Shown here: positions 25,985 to 33,529 of the stretch, in pieces
How positions within the stretch are numbered: the stretch's first letter is position 1
How the letters are laid out: every line of letters starts with the position of its first letter
Source: Chachezhania antarctica
GTDB lineage: Bacteria; Pseudomonadota; Alphaproteobacteria; Rhodobacterales; Rhodobacteraceae
Assembly: GCF_003646465.1 (NCBI RefSeq)
Contig: NZ_QZEX01000006.1
Span: 103,623-167,622 of the forward strand
Length of the DNA stretch: 64,000 nucleotides
Direction: 5' to 3'
The notes under the pieces: generated by a model
What the model was told of the DNA's origin: nothing
The model's input: only the letters and a program-made list of their open reading frames with translations
Database searches by the model: none
Position numbers and translations under genes: made by a program

Positions 25985-27304
25985 ATGGAAATCGTCGTCA
26001 TCTTTGCGCTGATTGCATTGGCGATCTGGTCCGGTGTGGCCGTCGCCTATGTGGCAGGTGCGGCGGCGGTTCTGGCCTTCGTCTTCACGGACAACGCGAA
26101 TTACCTTGGCATCCTGCCGCAACGGATCTTCAGCCAGATCGACGTCTTCACGTTCCTTGCCATGCCGCTGTTCATTCTTGCGGGCGAGACGATGACAAAG
26201 GGCGGCATCACCCGCGTGCTGATCGACCTTGCCATGCTGGCAGTGGGCCGGCTGAAAGGCGGCCTGGGTTACGTCAACATCGCGTCGAGCGTGTTCCTGG
26301 CCGGCATCTCGGGGTCGGCCGTGGCGGATGCGGCGGCAACGACCAACACGCTGGTCCCCGCGATGACGGAAAAGGGCTATCGCGCCGATTTCGCGGCGGC
26401 GCTGACGGCGGCCAGCTGTGTGATCGGGCCAATCATCCCGCCGTCGATCGTGATGATCTTCTACGGCGCGCTGATGAATGTCTCCGTCGCCGCGCTCTTT
26501 GCGGGGGGCATCGTGCCGGGGCTGCTGATGGCCCTGTTCCTTGGCGCCTACAACTTCTGGACCGCGCGGCGTGAAAACCACCCCGGCGGGGCCGATACGA
26601 TCCAGCCGCCGTTCTGGGCCACCATCGTGCGGGCCGTGCCTGCGCTGCTGATCCCGGTCACCATCGTGTCCGGCATCGTGTTCGGCGTCGTCACGCCCAC
26701 CGAGGCGGCGGGATTGGCCGTCGTGATCACCCTAGTACTGGTTTTCGGCTACGCCCTGCTGGACCGCGCGCCCATGCGCGAAGCACTTGCCCGCACCGCC
26801 GCCCTGACCAACGCGGCCGGCGAACGCACGGTGATGCTGACGGGCTCGATCTTCATGATCCTCTTCGCCGCGGCGGTCTTCGGCTACCTGATGGGCCTGA
26901 TGCGCGTGCCCGAGGAAATCGCCACGTGGGTGCATGGCGTGGGCCTGAACGCGACCGCCTATTTCCTACTGGCGTCGGCGATCCTGTTCTGCGCCGGCAT
27001 GGTGCTGGACGTCTCGATGGCGCTGGTGCTGCTGGTCCCGGTCCTGATCCCCGCCGCCATCGCGGGCGGGGCGGATCCCGTCCATGTGGGCGTCGTCAGC
27101 TGCCTGAACCTGACGCTTGGCCTGATCTCGCCGCCCTTCGGCGGGTGCCTGATGATCATCTCGGCCGCCAGCGGCGTCCCCTACACCCGGCTCAGCCTTG
27201 CGATCCTGCCCTTCCTGCTGGTGCAGATCGCGCTGCTTCTGCTGCTGATCCTCGTACCCGAAATCACGCTTGCGCTGCCCCGTGCGCTGGGGCTCGCCCA
27301 CTGA
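25985..27304 (+). CDS. TRAP transporter large permease (DctM-like)
   Basis: The 439-residue integral membrane protein has the multi-helix DctM fold. Family blocks are the early FLAMPLFILAGETMTKGG, then VFLAGISGSAVADAAAT, GPIIPPSIVMIFYGAL and the late LTLGLISPPFGGCLMI. It is the transport channel of a tripartite ATP-independent periplasmic transporter driven by the sodium or proton gradient. It is first in the operon, followed by the binding protein after 23 bases; the small permease comes third, so the gene order is M-P-Q. A GGGGG stretch precedes the ATG. Confidence 0.95.
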   Translation: MEIVVIFALIALAIWSGVAVAYVAGAAAVLAFVFTDNANYLGILPQRIFSQIDVFTFLAMPLFILAGETMTKGGITRVLIDLAMLAVGRLKGGLGYVNIASSVFLAGISGSAVADAAATTNTLVPAMTEKGYRADFAAALTAASCVIGPIIPPSIVMIFYGALMNVSVAALFAGGIVPGLLMALFLGAYNFWTARRENHPGGADTIQPPFWATIVRAVPALLIPVTIVSGIVFGVVTPTEAAGLAVVITLVLVFGYALLDRAPMREALARTAALTNAAGERTVMLTGSIFMILFAAAVFGYLMGLMRVPEEIATWVHGVGLNATAYFLLASAILFCAGMVLDVSMALVLLVPVLIPAAIAGGADPVHVGVVSCLNLTLGLISPPFGGCLMIISAASGVPYTRLSLAILPFLLVQIALLLLLILVPEITLALPRALGLAH

Positions 27305-27327
27305 AACCAAAGGAGAAGGAGACGACC

Positions 27328-28320
27328 ATGAAGCACTTTCTGACTGCCATCGCGGCCGCTGCAACCACGGGCCTTCTGACCGCCGCCCCCGCCTGGGCCG
27401 ACGAGATCAAGATCGCCGTCGGCTGCCCGCCTGTCCCCGCCTGTTCCGACTGGGTCTATGCCGAAGACCTGGCCGCCAGCCTGCGCGAAGACGGGCTGGA
27501 GGCCACCGTCTTCACCGGCGGCTCTCTGGGCAAGGATCCGGAGCTTGTCGACCAGCTGTCCCAGGGCCTGCTGCAATTTGCGCTGACCAACTTCGTCATG
27601 ATCAACGAGGTCGACAAGTCGATCCTGGGCTTCCTCGCCCCCTACATGTTCGACGACATGGACCACTTCTTCCGCGCCACGCAGGACACCGAAAGCGAGC
27701 TGATGGCCGGGATCGAGGAATCGATGGAAGCGCAGGGCATCGCCATCGCGGGCCTTCCCGGTCTGGGCGGCACGATGGGCATCTTCAACGACGAACGCCC
27801 CATCACCAAGGTATCCGATCTGGAAGGCATCCGCCTCCGCGCCATCGACGCCACCCAGAACGAGCTGTTCCAGTCCTGGGGCGTTCAGGGCGTCGTCGTG
27901 GACATGCCGGAATTCTCTGGCGCGCTCCAGCAGGGCATCGTCGACGGCTATTTCAATCCGCCGGTCGTGGCGCTGATCTTCCGCCATACGGAAATGATGC
28001 CCTACTACACCGATATCGGCGCGGGCACCCCGTTCCGCGCGGCCCTGATGTCGGCCGACTGGTACGCCGATCTGGATGACGCGACGAAGGCCAGCGTCGA
28101 CAAGGCCGTCGAAACCGCCAACGCCAAGAACCGCATCTGGACGCTGGAAGCGGCGGCCAACGAGATCGAGGGCCTGAAGAAGGCCGGCGCCACCGTTTCC
28201 CAACTGGAAGACGGCGCGCTGGAAGACTTCAAGGCGCGCAGTGTCGAGGCATGGAATGTGCTGATGCCGCCCGAAGATATCGAGGCGTTCCAGGCCCTCG
28301 CCGCCGAGACGCGCGAATGA
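27328..28320 (+). CDS. TRAP transporter substrate-binding protein (DctP-like)
   Basis: The 330-residue protein has a Sec signal (MKHFLTAIAAAATTGLLTA to AWA) and a DctP fold. Family features include the GGSLGKDPELVDQLSQGLLQF segment in pieces, FDDMDHFFRA, and LEGIRLRAIDATQNELFQSWG, which contains the conserved Arg of the ligand carboxylate site, followed by MPEFSGALQQGIVDGYF. It captures a carboxylated solute in the periplasm. The start at 27328 has AAGGAGAAGGAG upstream and follows the permease stop by 23 bases. Two cysteines in CPPVPACSD early in the mature protein may form a disulphide. The exact ligand is unknown; the downstream ornithine-cyclodeaminase relative suggests an amino acid or derivative. 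Confidence 0.95.
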   Translation: MKHFLTAIAAAATTGLLTAAPAWADEIKIAVGCPPVPACSDWVYAEDLAASLREDGLEATVFTGGSLGKDPELVDQLSQGLLQFALTNFVMINEVDKSILGFLAPYMFDDMDHFFRATQDTESELMAGIEESMEAQGIAIAGLPGLGGTMGIFNDERPITKVSDLEGIRLRAIDATQNELFQSWGVQGVVVDMPEFSGALQQGIVDGYFNPPVVALIFRHTEMMPYYTDIGAGTPFRAALMSADWYADLDDATKASVDKAVETANAKNRIWTLEAAANEIEGLKKAGATVSQLEDGALEDFKARSVEAWNVLMPPEDIEAFQALAAETRE

Positions 28321-28826
28321 CAGCAATTGAACGGGCAAGCGCGGGACTGGACCGCGCTTGCCTGATCCTTGCGAAACTGGCTCTGGGGGGCATGGTTCTG
28401 GCCGTGCTCCTCCAGATCGTCGCGCGCTATGTCTTCGACTACCCGTTCATCTGGACGGAGGAACTGGCGCGCTACCTGATGGTATGGGCCGGTCTTCTGG
28501 GCGCGACCTGCGCGTTCCGCCGCAACCTCGATCCCGTCATCCTGCGCGTGCCGGCAGATGCCGCGCGGGTGCGGATCGTGATCACGTCCATCGTGCTGGC
28601 GGCCACGGTCCTGATCTTCCTTGGGCCGATCCTCTACCATGCCTTCTACGGCTCGAACGGCACACTCGCGCGGGGCTTCCTGATGCGCGCGGCCAACAGG
28701 ACATCGCCGGGGCTTGGCCTGAACATGGCGCTCGTCTCCTCGATCGTGCCGATCTGCTGCACCATCCTTCTGATCCACCTCGCGGCCCGTGTCGTGAAAG
28801 GCCCAACGGAGCAAGACCAGGAATGA
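28317..28826 (+). CDS. TRAP transporter small permease (DctQ-like)
   Basis: The 169-residue protein has four predicted membrane helices and the DctQ signature YVFDYPFIWTEELARYLMVW followed by GLLGATCAFRR. It overlaps the binding-protein stop codon by ATGA (28317-28320), so the two are translationally coupled, and it overlaps the next start in the same way. Its role is to support the large permease in the tripartite transporter. After the fourth helix it ends in a short charged tail. Confidence 0.93.
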   Translation: MTAIERASAGLDRACLILAKLALGGMVLAVLLQIVARYVFDYPFIWTEELARYLMVWAGLLGATCAFRRNLDPVILRVPADAARVRIVITSIVLAATVLIFLGPILYHAFYGSNGTLARGFLMRAANRTSPGLGLNMALVSSIVPICCTILLIHLAARVVKGPTEQDQE

Positions 28827-29755
28827 AGATCTACACGGCCGAAGACGTTCTGGGCGCCCTCACTTATCCCGACCTGCTGGACCCGCTGGCCCGCGCGATG
28901 ATCGGCGTGTCGGAGGCGACGGCCACCCATCCGCCCCGTACCGCGATGCCGATCAACCCGGCCGGACGGCTGGGCGTGATGTACGGCGCGCTGGCCGATC
29001 CGCCGGTGCACGGCGCCAAGATCCTCAGCCTCTTTCCCGATGCGCCCAAGCACGGGCTGTCGAGCCACCAGGGCTTCGTGCTGCTGTTCGAAAGCGAACT
29101 GGGCACGCCCATCGCCGCCCTGAACGCCGATGCCGTCACGGTCCTGCGGACGGCCGCGATGTCGATGCTGGCGACGCAGGTCCTGGCCAATCCCGACCCC
29201 CGCACCGTGACGATCTGCGGCGCCGGAGAGCAGGCAGACTCCCACGCCCGCGCCTCGCTGGCCTGTTTCCCCGACGCCCAAATCCGCCTCTGGGCGCGCC
29301 GCCCGGACGCGGCCGAAACGCTGCGCGACCACCTGAACGATAGCCGCGTCTGCGTCGAGCCGGACCTTGCCGAGGCGATCCGCGGTGCCGACGTCATCCA
29401 CACGACCACCGCCTCGGTCGAGGCCTTCCTGACCGGCGCCCTATTGGAGCCCGGCCAGCACGTGAACCTCGTCGGCGCCAGCCTGGCCGCCTGGCGCGAG
29501 ATCGACGACGAAGGCGTCGCCCGCGTGACGATGTTCACGGATTCGCTGGAGAGTTCGTCCCGCGAGTCGGGCGAGATCATCGACGCTAAGGCCGCGGGTG
29601 TGATCGGGGCGGATTACCCCGTGACCGAGATCGGAACCGTCCTGCAGAAGAAGACCCCGGGCCGGGTGAGCGCCGAGCAGATCACGGCCTACAAGTCACA
29701 CGGGTTGATCGTGCAGGATCTGATGGCGGCGGCTGTGTTGTGTGGGTTGGTGTAA
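28823..29755 (+). CDS. Ornithine cyclodeaminase / mu-crystallin family protein
   Basis: The 310-residue protein has the NAD(P)-binding fold of the family: the N-terminal half contains GAKILSLFPDAPKHGLSSHQG and LNADAVTVLRTAAMSMLAT, then TVTICGAGEQADSHARAS forms the dinucleotide loop. Members include ornithine cyclodeaminase, delta1-pyrroline-2-carboxylate reductase, alanine dehydrogenase and the EutC partner of ectoine catabolism. Its ATG overlaps the DctQ stop by four bases, so it is the final, translationally coupled gene of the TRAP operon and probably acts on the imported solute or its first metabolite. Which family reaction applies cannot be decided here. Confidence 0.88.
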   Translation: MKIYTAEDVLGALTYPDLLDPLARAMIGVSEATATHPPRTAMPINPAGRLGVMYGALADPPVHGAKILSLFPDAPKHGLSSHQGFVLLFESELGTPIAALNADAVTVLRTAAMSMLATQVLANPDPRTVTICGAGEQADSHARASLACFPDAQIRLWARRPDAAETLRDHLNDSRVCVEPDLAEAIRGADVIHTTTASVEAFLTGALLEPGQHVNLVGASLAAWREIDDEGVARVTMFTDSLESSSRESGEIIDAKAAGVIGADYPVTEIGTVLQKKTPGRVSAEQITAYKSHGLIVQDLMAAAVLCGLV

Positions 29756-29766
29756 CATAGATAACA

Positions 29767-29782
29767 AGTTAAAAAATTAACT
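29767..29782. other. AT-rich palindrome at a composition boundary
   Basis: AGTTAA-AAAA-TTAACT forms a 6-bp inverted repeat just after the cyclodeaminase stop. It marks the switch from GC-rich sequence to the AT-rich segment that carries the orphan gene at 29809-30729. No terminator U-run or known attachment site is evident. Confidence 0.35.
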
Positions 29783-29808
29783 GGAGATGCATGACACAGA
29801 TTTTACCT

Positions 29809-30729
29809 TCAGATTCTTTGGCGTTCCCTTCGCGTTCTCATCGGATCAACGCCATCGATCCAGTCTTCTTTCGGGAGCTCTTCTGCAGAGCCTACGATGT
29901 ACCTCACTAATCGTCCGGCTGCAGTTTCGACGCGCTCACCTACAATGCGAATCGTCCCCGACCGCCCTAGAGAATACTGCTCCATGCTAGATATTAATGC
30001 TGTGGTTGTGCCATGACGATAATTATCATTCAATCCAAACGGAATTGTCTTTTCAGACTCGGCGCTATATAGTCGCCCATTGCCTGTTAGAAGATTGAAT
30101 GAAGTTACATTGCTGTCTAGAGTATCATATTCCCCTACTGGGCTAGCTTTTAGGTTGTCCTTCGTTTCTTGGTCCAATCGGATTATTTCGCTTCCAGAAT
30201 GCCGCAAACTAATCTCATCTGCAGTTCGACCAATCGCGGTGTGGGCCCTAGTCAGGGGAGGTTCAATACGGCGGCTGATCGTTTTTAGATCTTCGCCGTT
30301 AAGTTTGTCTAAAAACTTTTGTGCCTCCCCAGCAAGTTCTCCGCCAAGCCCAATGCTTTGACTGAATACGTATCCAATTAGACCATTGATGTAAGGTGTT
30401 ACGGTGTTGATTAAATACCTTCCGGCAATCAAGGAGAGGAATGGATTATTCTGAACCAAAATGTTTAGTTCATATAATATGCTTCCAGCTCTTGGAGGTG
30501 AAATAAAAATTTTAGCAGATTTAGTGAGGTCTCTGGAATAGCGTGTCTGCCCGGTGACCCCATAGTTGAGCGTTAGGGCCAATGCCCAAGACAAGCCTTC
30601 GATGCTGATTCCGGCTGGATGAGCTTCAAGCAAATGCCTGTCAGCGTCCCGCCCTTCAAACCGGAGCTTATAGTTTATCCAGATTGGTTCCGATTGATCC
30701 AATGAACTCCCCCCCCGAGTTTTCCACAT
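29809..30729 (-). CDS. Uncharacterised orphan protein in an AT-rich segment
   Basis: I do not recognise this 306-residue protein. It opens with DQSEPIWINYKLRFEGRDAD and then an amphipathic region, has a hydrophobic stretch near residues 90-130 (NPFLSLIAGRYLINTVTPYI), and ends with a basic tail MRTRRERQRI. No enzyme motif is visible. An alternative start is TTG at 30702, directly after GGGGGGAG, which is a much better ribosome-binding site than that of the ATG used here. Base composition drops to about 35-55% GC per line against roughly 65% in neighbours, and codon use is correspondingly AT-rich, indicating recent horizontal acquisition. No mobility gene adjoins it. A role in defence or sensing is possible but unsupported. 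Confidence 0.75.
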   Translation of the reverse strand: MWKTRGGSSLDQSEPIWINYKLRFEGRDADRHLLEAHPAGISIEGLSWALALTLNYGVTGQTRYSRDLTKSAKIFISPPRAGSILYELNILVQNNPFLSLIAGRYLINTVTPYINGLIGYVFSQSIGLGGELAGEAQKFLDKLNGEDLKTISRRIEPPLTRAHTAIGRTADEISLRHSGSEIIRLDQETKDNLKASPVGEYDTLDSNVTSFNLLTGNGRLYSAESEKTIPFGLNDNYRHGTTTALISSMEQYSLGRSGTIRIVGERVETAAGRLVRYIVGSAEELPKEDWIDGVDPMRTRRERQRI

Positions 30730-31062
30730 TATTGACCTGCGAAGTCAGGATAAACAAGCTGCAAGTTCTGGTAGTGCTTGGCAATCGACTGTGAGATGCA
30801 GTAATCTACCTTAGCTCGGTTGGGAATTGCTTGGTGTAACCAAAGTTCCATTGAACCTCGGTTCCCCTTTTACCCTGATCGGAATGATTTGTCGATGTCC
30901 CGCTCCAAACTACCGGTTAGCGGGATGTCGGTGGCGGGCACCGGCTTGGATGTCGTCTGCGCCCACCCAGGGTCGGGCGCTGCCCTTCTTGCTTGCGACG
31001 AATATGGGTTACAGCCGTAGGGTGCGTGGTCTCCACGCACCATCCCCGGGCGAAACCCGGGC
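30730..31062. other. Gene-free stretch with hairpin repeat
   Basis: No frame here looks real. Composition climbs back from AT-rich to GC-rich across the interval, placing the edge of the acquired segment near 30900. The right end contains the GTAGGGTGCGTGG hairpin repeat and a CCCGGG-CGAAA-CCCGGG hairpin directly after the ridA-like stop codon. Confidence 0.45.
31016..31041. repeat. Hairpin repeat family C, copy 1
   Basis: CGTAGGGTGCGTGGTCTCCACGCACC forms a 9-bp stem GGTGCGTGG/CCACGCACC. An almost identical 26-base copy, differing in one loop base, is found at 52531-52556. Confidence 0.7.
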
Positions 31063-31464
31063 TCACCCCCGGCGGATGAAGGCCGTCGCCTCGATCTCCA
31101 CAAGCGCCTCGTCCTCGACCAGGTCGTTGACGACGACCATCGACATCGCCGGGAAGTGCTTGCCGAAGATGCGGCGGTAGACCCGCCCCACCTCGCGCTG
31201 GTGGGCCATGTATTCGGCCTTGTCCTTCACGAACCATGTCAGCCGGCCCACGTCGGACACATCGCCGCCCGCGGCGCGGACGATGTCGGCTATGTTCTGC
31301 AAAGCCTGTTCCATCTGCGGGATGAAGCCCCCCGTGGCGAACACCTTGTTGCCGTCCCAGCCGATCTGGCCACCGACATGGAGCGTGCCGTCGGGCATCA
31401 GCATGCCGTTGGAATATCCCAGCGCCTGCTGCCAGCCGTCTGGCTGGATGACTTCCGGTTTCAT
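31063..31464 (-). CDS. RidA-family protein lacking the substrate arginine
   Basis: The 133-residue protein has the YjgF/RidA fold: LHVGGQIGWDG, FIPQMEQALQNIADIVRAAGG and DEALVEIEATAF. RidA hydrolyses reactive enamine/imine intermediates. In active RidA an Arg follows FPA (E. coli Arg105); here the segment reads FPAMSMVVV, with Met107 at that position, so classical imine deaminase activity is doubtful. It is the last gene of the tryptophan/anthranilyl-CoA operon, 44 bases after kynU. The ring-reduced intermediate of that pathway is an enamine, so a related hydrolytic or binding role would make sense; this is inference. Confidence 0.88.
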   Translation of the reverse strand: MKPEVIQPDGWQQALGYSNGMLMPDGTLHVGGQIGWDGNKVFATGGFIPQMEQALQNIADIVRAAGGDVSDVGRLTWFVKDKAEYMAHQREVGRVYRRIFGKHFPAMSMVVVNDLVEDEALVEIEATAFIRRG

Positions 31465-31508
31465 TTCGTGGTCTCCATCAATTCCATCTTTCTATCTTTT
31501 GTCAGGCG

Positions 31509-32696
31509 TCACGTGACGCGGGACCGGGTCTGGTATTTCTCTTCGCGCCACAGCTCCTTGCCGATCACCTCTTCAATGATGTCGGCGGCGCGCAGCACGT
31601 CCTCGCGGCCCAGGTAGAGCGGCGTGAAGCCGAAGCGCATGATGTCGGGCGGGCGGAAATCGCCGATCACGCCGCGGTCGATCAGGGCCTGCATCGCGGC
31701 GTAGCCGTGTTCGAACGCGAAGGACACCTGGCTGCCGCGCTCCGCCAGATCGGCGGGCGAGGCGAGGGTCAGTTGCGGGCAGCGGGCCTCGACCTCGGCG
31801 ATGAAGAGCTCCGACATGTCGACGGAGGCGGCGCGGATATCGGCCATGCGCACCCCGTCCCAGACATCGAGCGCGGCGTCGAGGATCGACAGCTGCACGA
31901 TGGGCGGCGTGCCCACGCGCATCCGTTCGATGGACATGGCGGGGCTATAGGTCGGGTCCATCGCGAAGGGGGCATCGTGGCCCATCCAGCCTGCCAGCGC
32001 GGGTTCGACGTGCCCGATCAGGTCGGGGCGGACATAGATGAAGGCCGGCGCACCGGGGCCGCCGTTGAGGTACTTGTAGGTGCAGCCCACCGCGAATTCG
32101 GCGCCGGTCCGGGCCATTTCGACCTGCACGGCGCCTGCGCTGTGGGCCAGATCCCAGATCATCACCGCGCCATGGTCCTGGGCGACGGCGGTCATCCCCT
32201 CCATCGAATACATCTCGCCCGAGCGGTAATCGACATGGGTCAGCAGCACCGCCGCGACCTCGTCGGTGACGGCCTCGCACATCTCGTCATGGGAGACGAG
32301 GCGCAGTTCATAGTCCTTGCCGATCGTGTCGATCAGCCCCTGCGCCATGTAGAGATCGGTGGGGAAGTTGCCGGCATCCGACAGGATCACCTTCCGGTCG
32401 GGCCGCATCTTCAGCGCGGCAGCCAGCGCCTGGTAGACCTTGATCGACAGCGTGTCGCCGGTGGTCACGGTGCCCGCGGGCGCGCCGATCAGCGCGCCGA
32501 TCCGGTCGCCCACGCGGGTGGGCAGGGAGATCCAGTCGGCCGAGTTCCAGGCGCGGATCAGTTCGCCGCCCCATTCCGCCTCGATGGTCGTCTGCGCCCG
32601 CGCCATCGCGCCCTTGGGCAGCGGCCCCAGCGAGTTACCGTCAAGGTAGATGACCCCGTCGGGCAGCTCGAACAGGTGTTTTCGTGGTAATGTCAT
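31509..32696 (-). CDS. kynU: Kynureninase
   Basis: The 395-residue PLP enzyme cleaves L-kynurenine to anthranilate and alanine. Visible features are LDGNSLGPLPKGA at the N-terminus, the cofactor-site segments LTHVDYRSGEMYSM and MIWDLAHSAGAV, and the Schiff-base Lys208 in CTYKYLNGGPGAPAF. The start at 32696 overlaps the kynA stop codon (ATGA), indicating translational coupling with the preceding tryptophan dioxygenase. Its product anthranilate is the substrate of the CoA ligase encoded upstream in the same operon. Confidence 0.97.
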   Translation of the reverse strand: MTLPRKHLFELPDGVIYLDGNSLGPLPKGAMARAQTTIEAEWGGELIRAWNSADWISLPTRVGDRIGALIGAPAGTVTTGDTLSIKVYQALAAALKMRPDRKVILSDAGNFPTDLYMAQGLIDTIGKDYELRLVSHDEMCEAVTDEVAAVLLTHVDYRSGEMYSMEGMTAVAQDHGAVMIWDLAHSAGAVQVEMARTGAEFAVGCTYKYLNGGPGAPAFIYVRPDLIGHVEPALAGWMGHDAPFAMDPTYSPAMSIERMRVGTPPIVQLSILDAALDVWDGVRMADIRAASVDMSELFIAEVEARCPQLTLASPADLAERGSQVSFAFEHGYAAMQALIDRGVIGDFRPPDIMRFGFTPLYLGREDVLRAADIIEEVIGKELWREEKYQTRSRVT

Positions 32697-33529
32697 AGGT
32701 CCCCCCGCAAATGCCAAAGTTCCGGGAACAGTTCGACATCCAGCATCCGGCGCAGATAGGCCACGCCGGACGTGCCGCCCGTTCCTCTCTTGAATCCGAT
32801 CACCCGTTCGACCGTGGTGACGTGGTTGAACCGCCAGCGGCGGAAGTAGTCCTCAAGGTCGACCAGCTTTTCCGCCAGTTCGTAGAGCGTCCAGTACGTC
32901 TCGATATTCTCGTAGACCGTTTTCCACCGCGCCTGGATCTCGGGCACGGCGCGGTGCGGCGTGTCGAGCTGCGGGGGCGGGCAGTTGTCTTCATTCCCGT
33001 CCAGCGTCCGGAAGAGCAGGCGCACGACCTCGTCATAGAAGCTGAGCCGGGCGAGTTCGGCGCGCAGGATCGCGTTGGCTTCCGGCACGGTCTCGTGCGG
33101 GCGCATCATATTCGGGTTCCGGTTGCCCAGGATGTATTCGATCATCCGGTACTGGTGGGACTGGAAGCCCGACGATTTGCCCAGCGTGTCCCGGAACCGC
33201 GTGTAATCGGCCGGCGTCATGGTGCGCAGCACGTCCCATGCGCCGTTCAACTGTTCGAAGATCCGGCTGACGCGGGCCAGCATCTTGAACATGTTGGGCG
33301 TGTCGCCGGCTGTCAGCGCGTCGCGGGCGGCGGCCAGTTCGTGGATTGCCAGTTTCATCCAGAGTTCGGTCGTCTGGTGCTGGATGACGAACAGCATCTC
33401 GTCATGCACGTCCGAGATCGGGTGCTGTTGATCAAGGATGATGCCCAGCCGCAGGTAGTCGCTGTAGGACATCGCGTCGTCAAAGCTCATCTTGGCACCT
33501 TCCGTGCCGGGATCGTATGCGTCGGTCAT
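32693..33529 (-). CDS. kynA: Tryptophan 2,3-dioxygenase
   Basis: The 278-residue haem enzyme opens the indole ring of tryptophan to N-formylkynurenine. It carries the family blocks MSYSDYLRLGIILDQQHP, DEMLFVIQHQTTELWMKL and SSGFQSHQYRMIEYILGNR, and near the C-terminus NHVTTVERVIGFKRGTGGTSG, which includes the conserved active-site and haem-proximal region. It overlaps both its neighbours by four bases (the ligase stop and kynU start), so it is embedded in a single transcript. The next step normally needs kynurenine formamidase, which is not encoded in this operon. Confidence 0.97.
   Translation of the reverse strand: MTDAYDPGTEGAKMSFDDAMSYSDYLRLGIILDQQHPISDVHDEMLFVIQHQTTELWMKLAIHELAAARDALTAGDTPNMFKMLARVSRIFEQLNGAWDVLRTMTPADYTRFRDTLGKSSGFQSHQYRMIEYILGNRNPNMMRPHETVPEANAILRAELARLSFYDEVVRLLFRTLDGNEDNCPPPQLDTPHRAVPEIQARWKTVYENIETYWTLYELAEKLVDLEDYFRRWRFNHVTTVERVIGFKRGTGGTSGVAYLRRMLDVELFPELWHLRGDL

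Noticed and set aside
28358..28822. Longer 5' extension of the ornithine-cyclodeaminase-family gene
   Set aside because: The extension is the shifted frame of the DctQ gene; the real ATG at 28823 overlaps the DctQ stop and starts at the conserved MKIYTAEDV.
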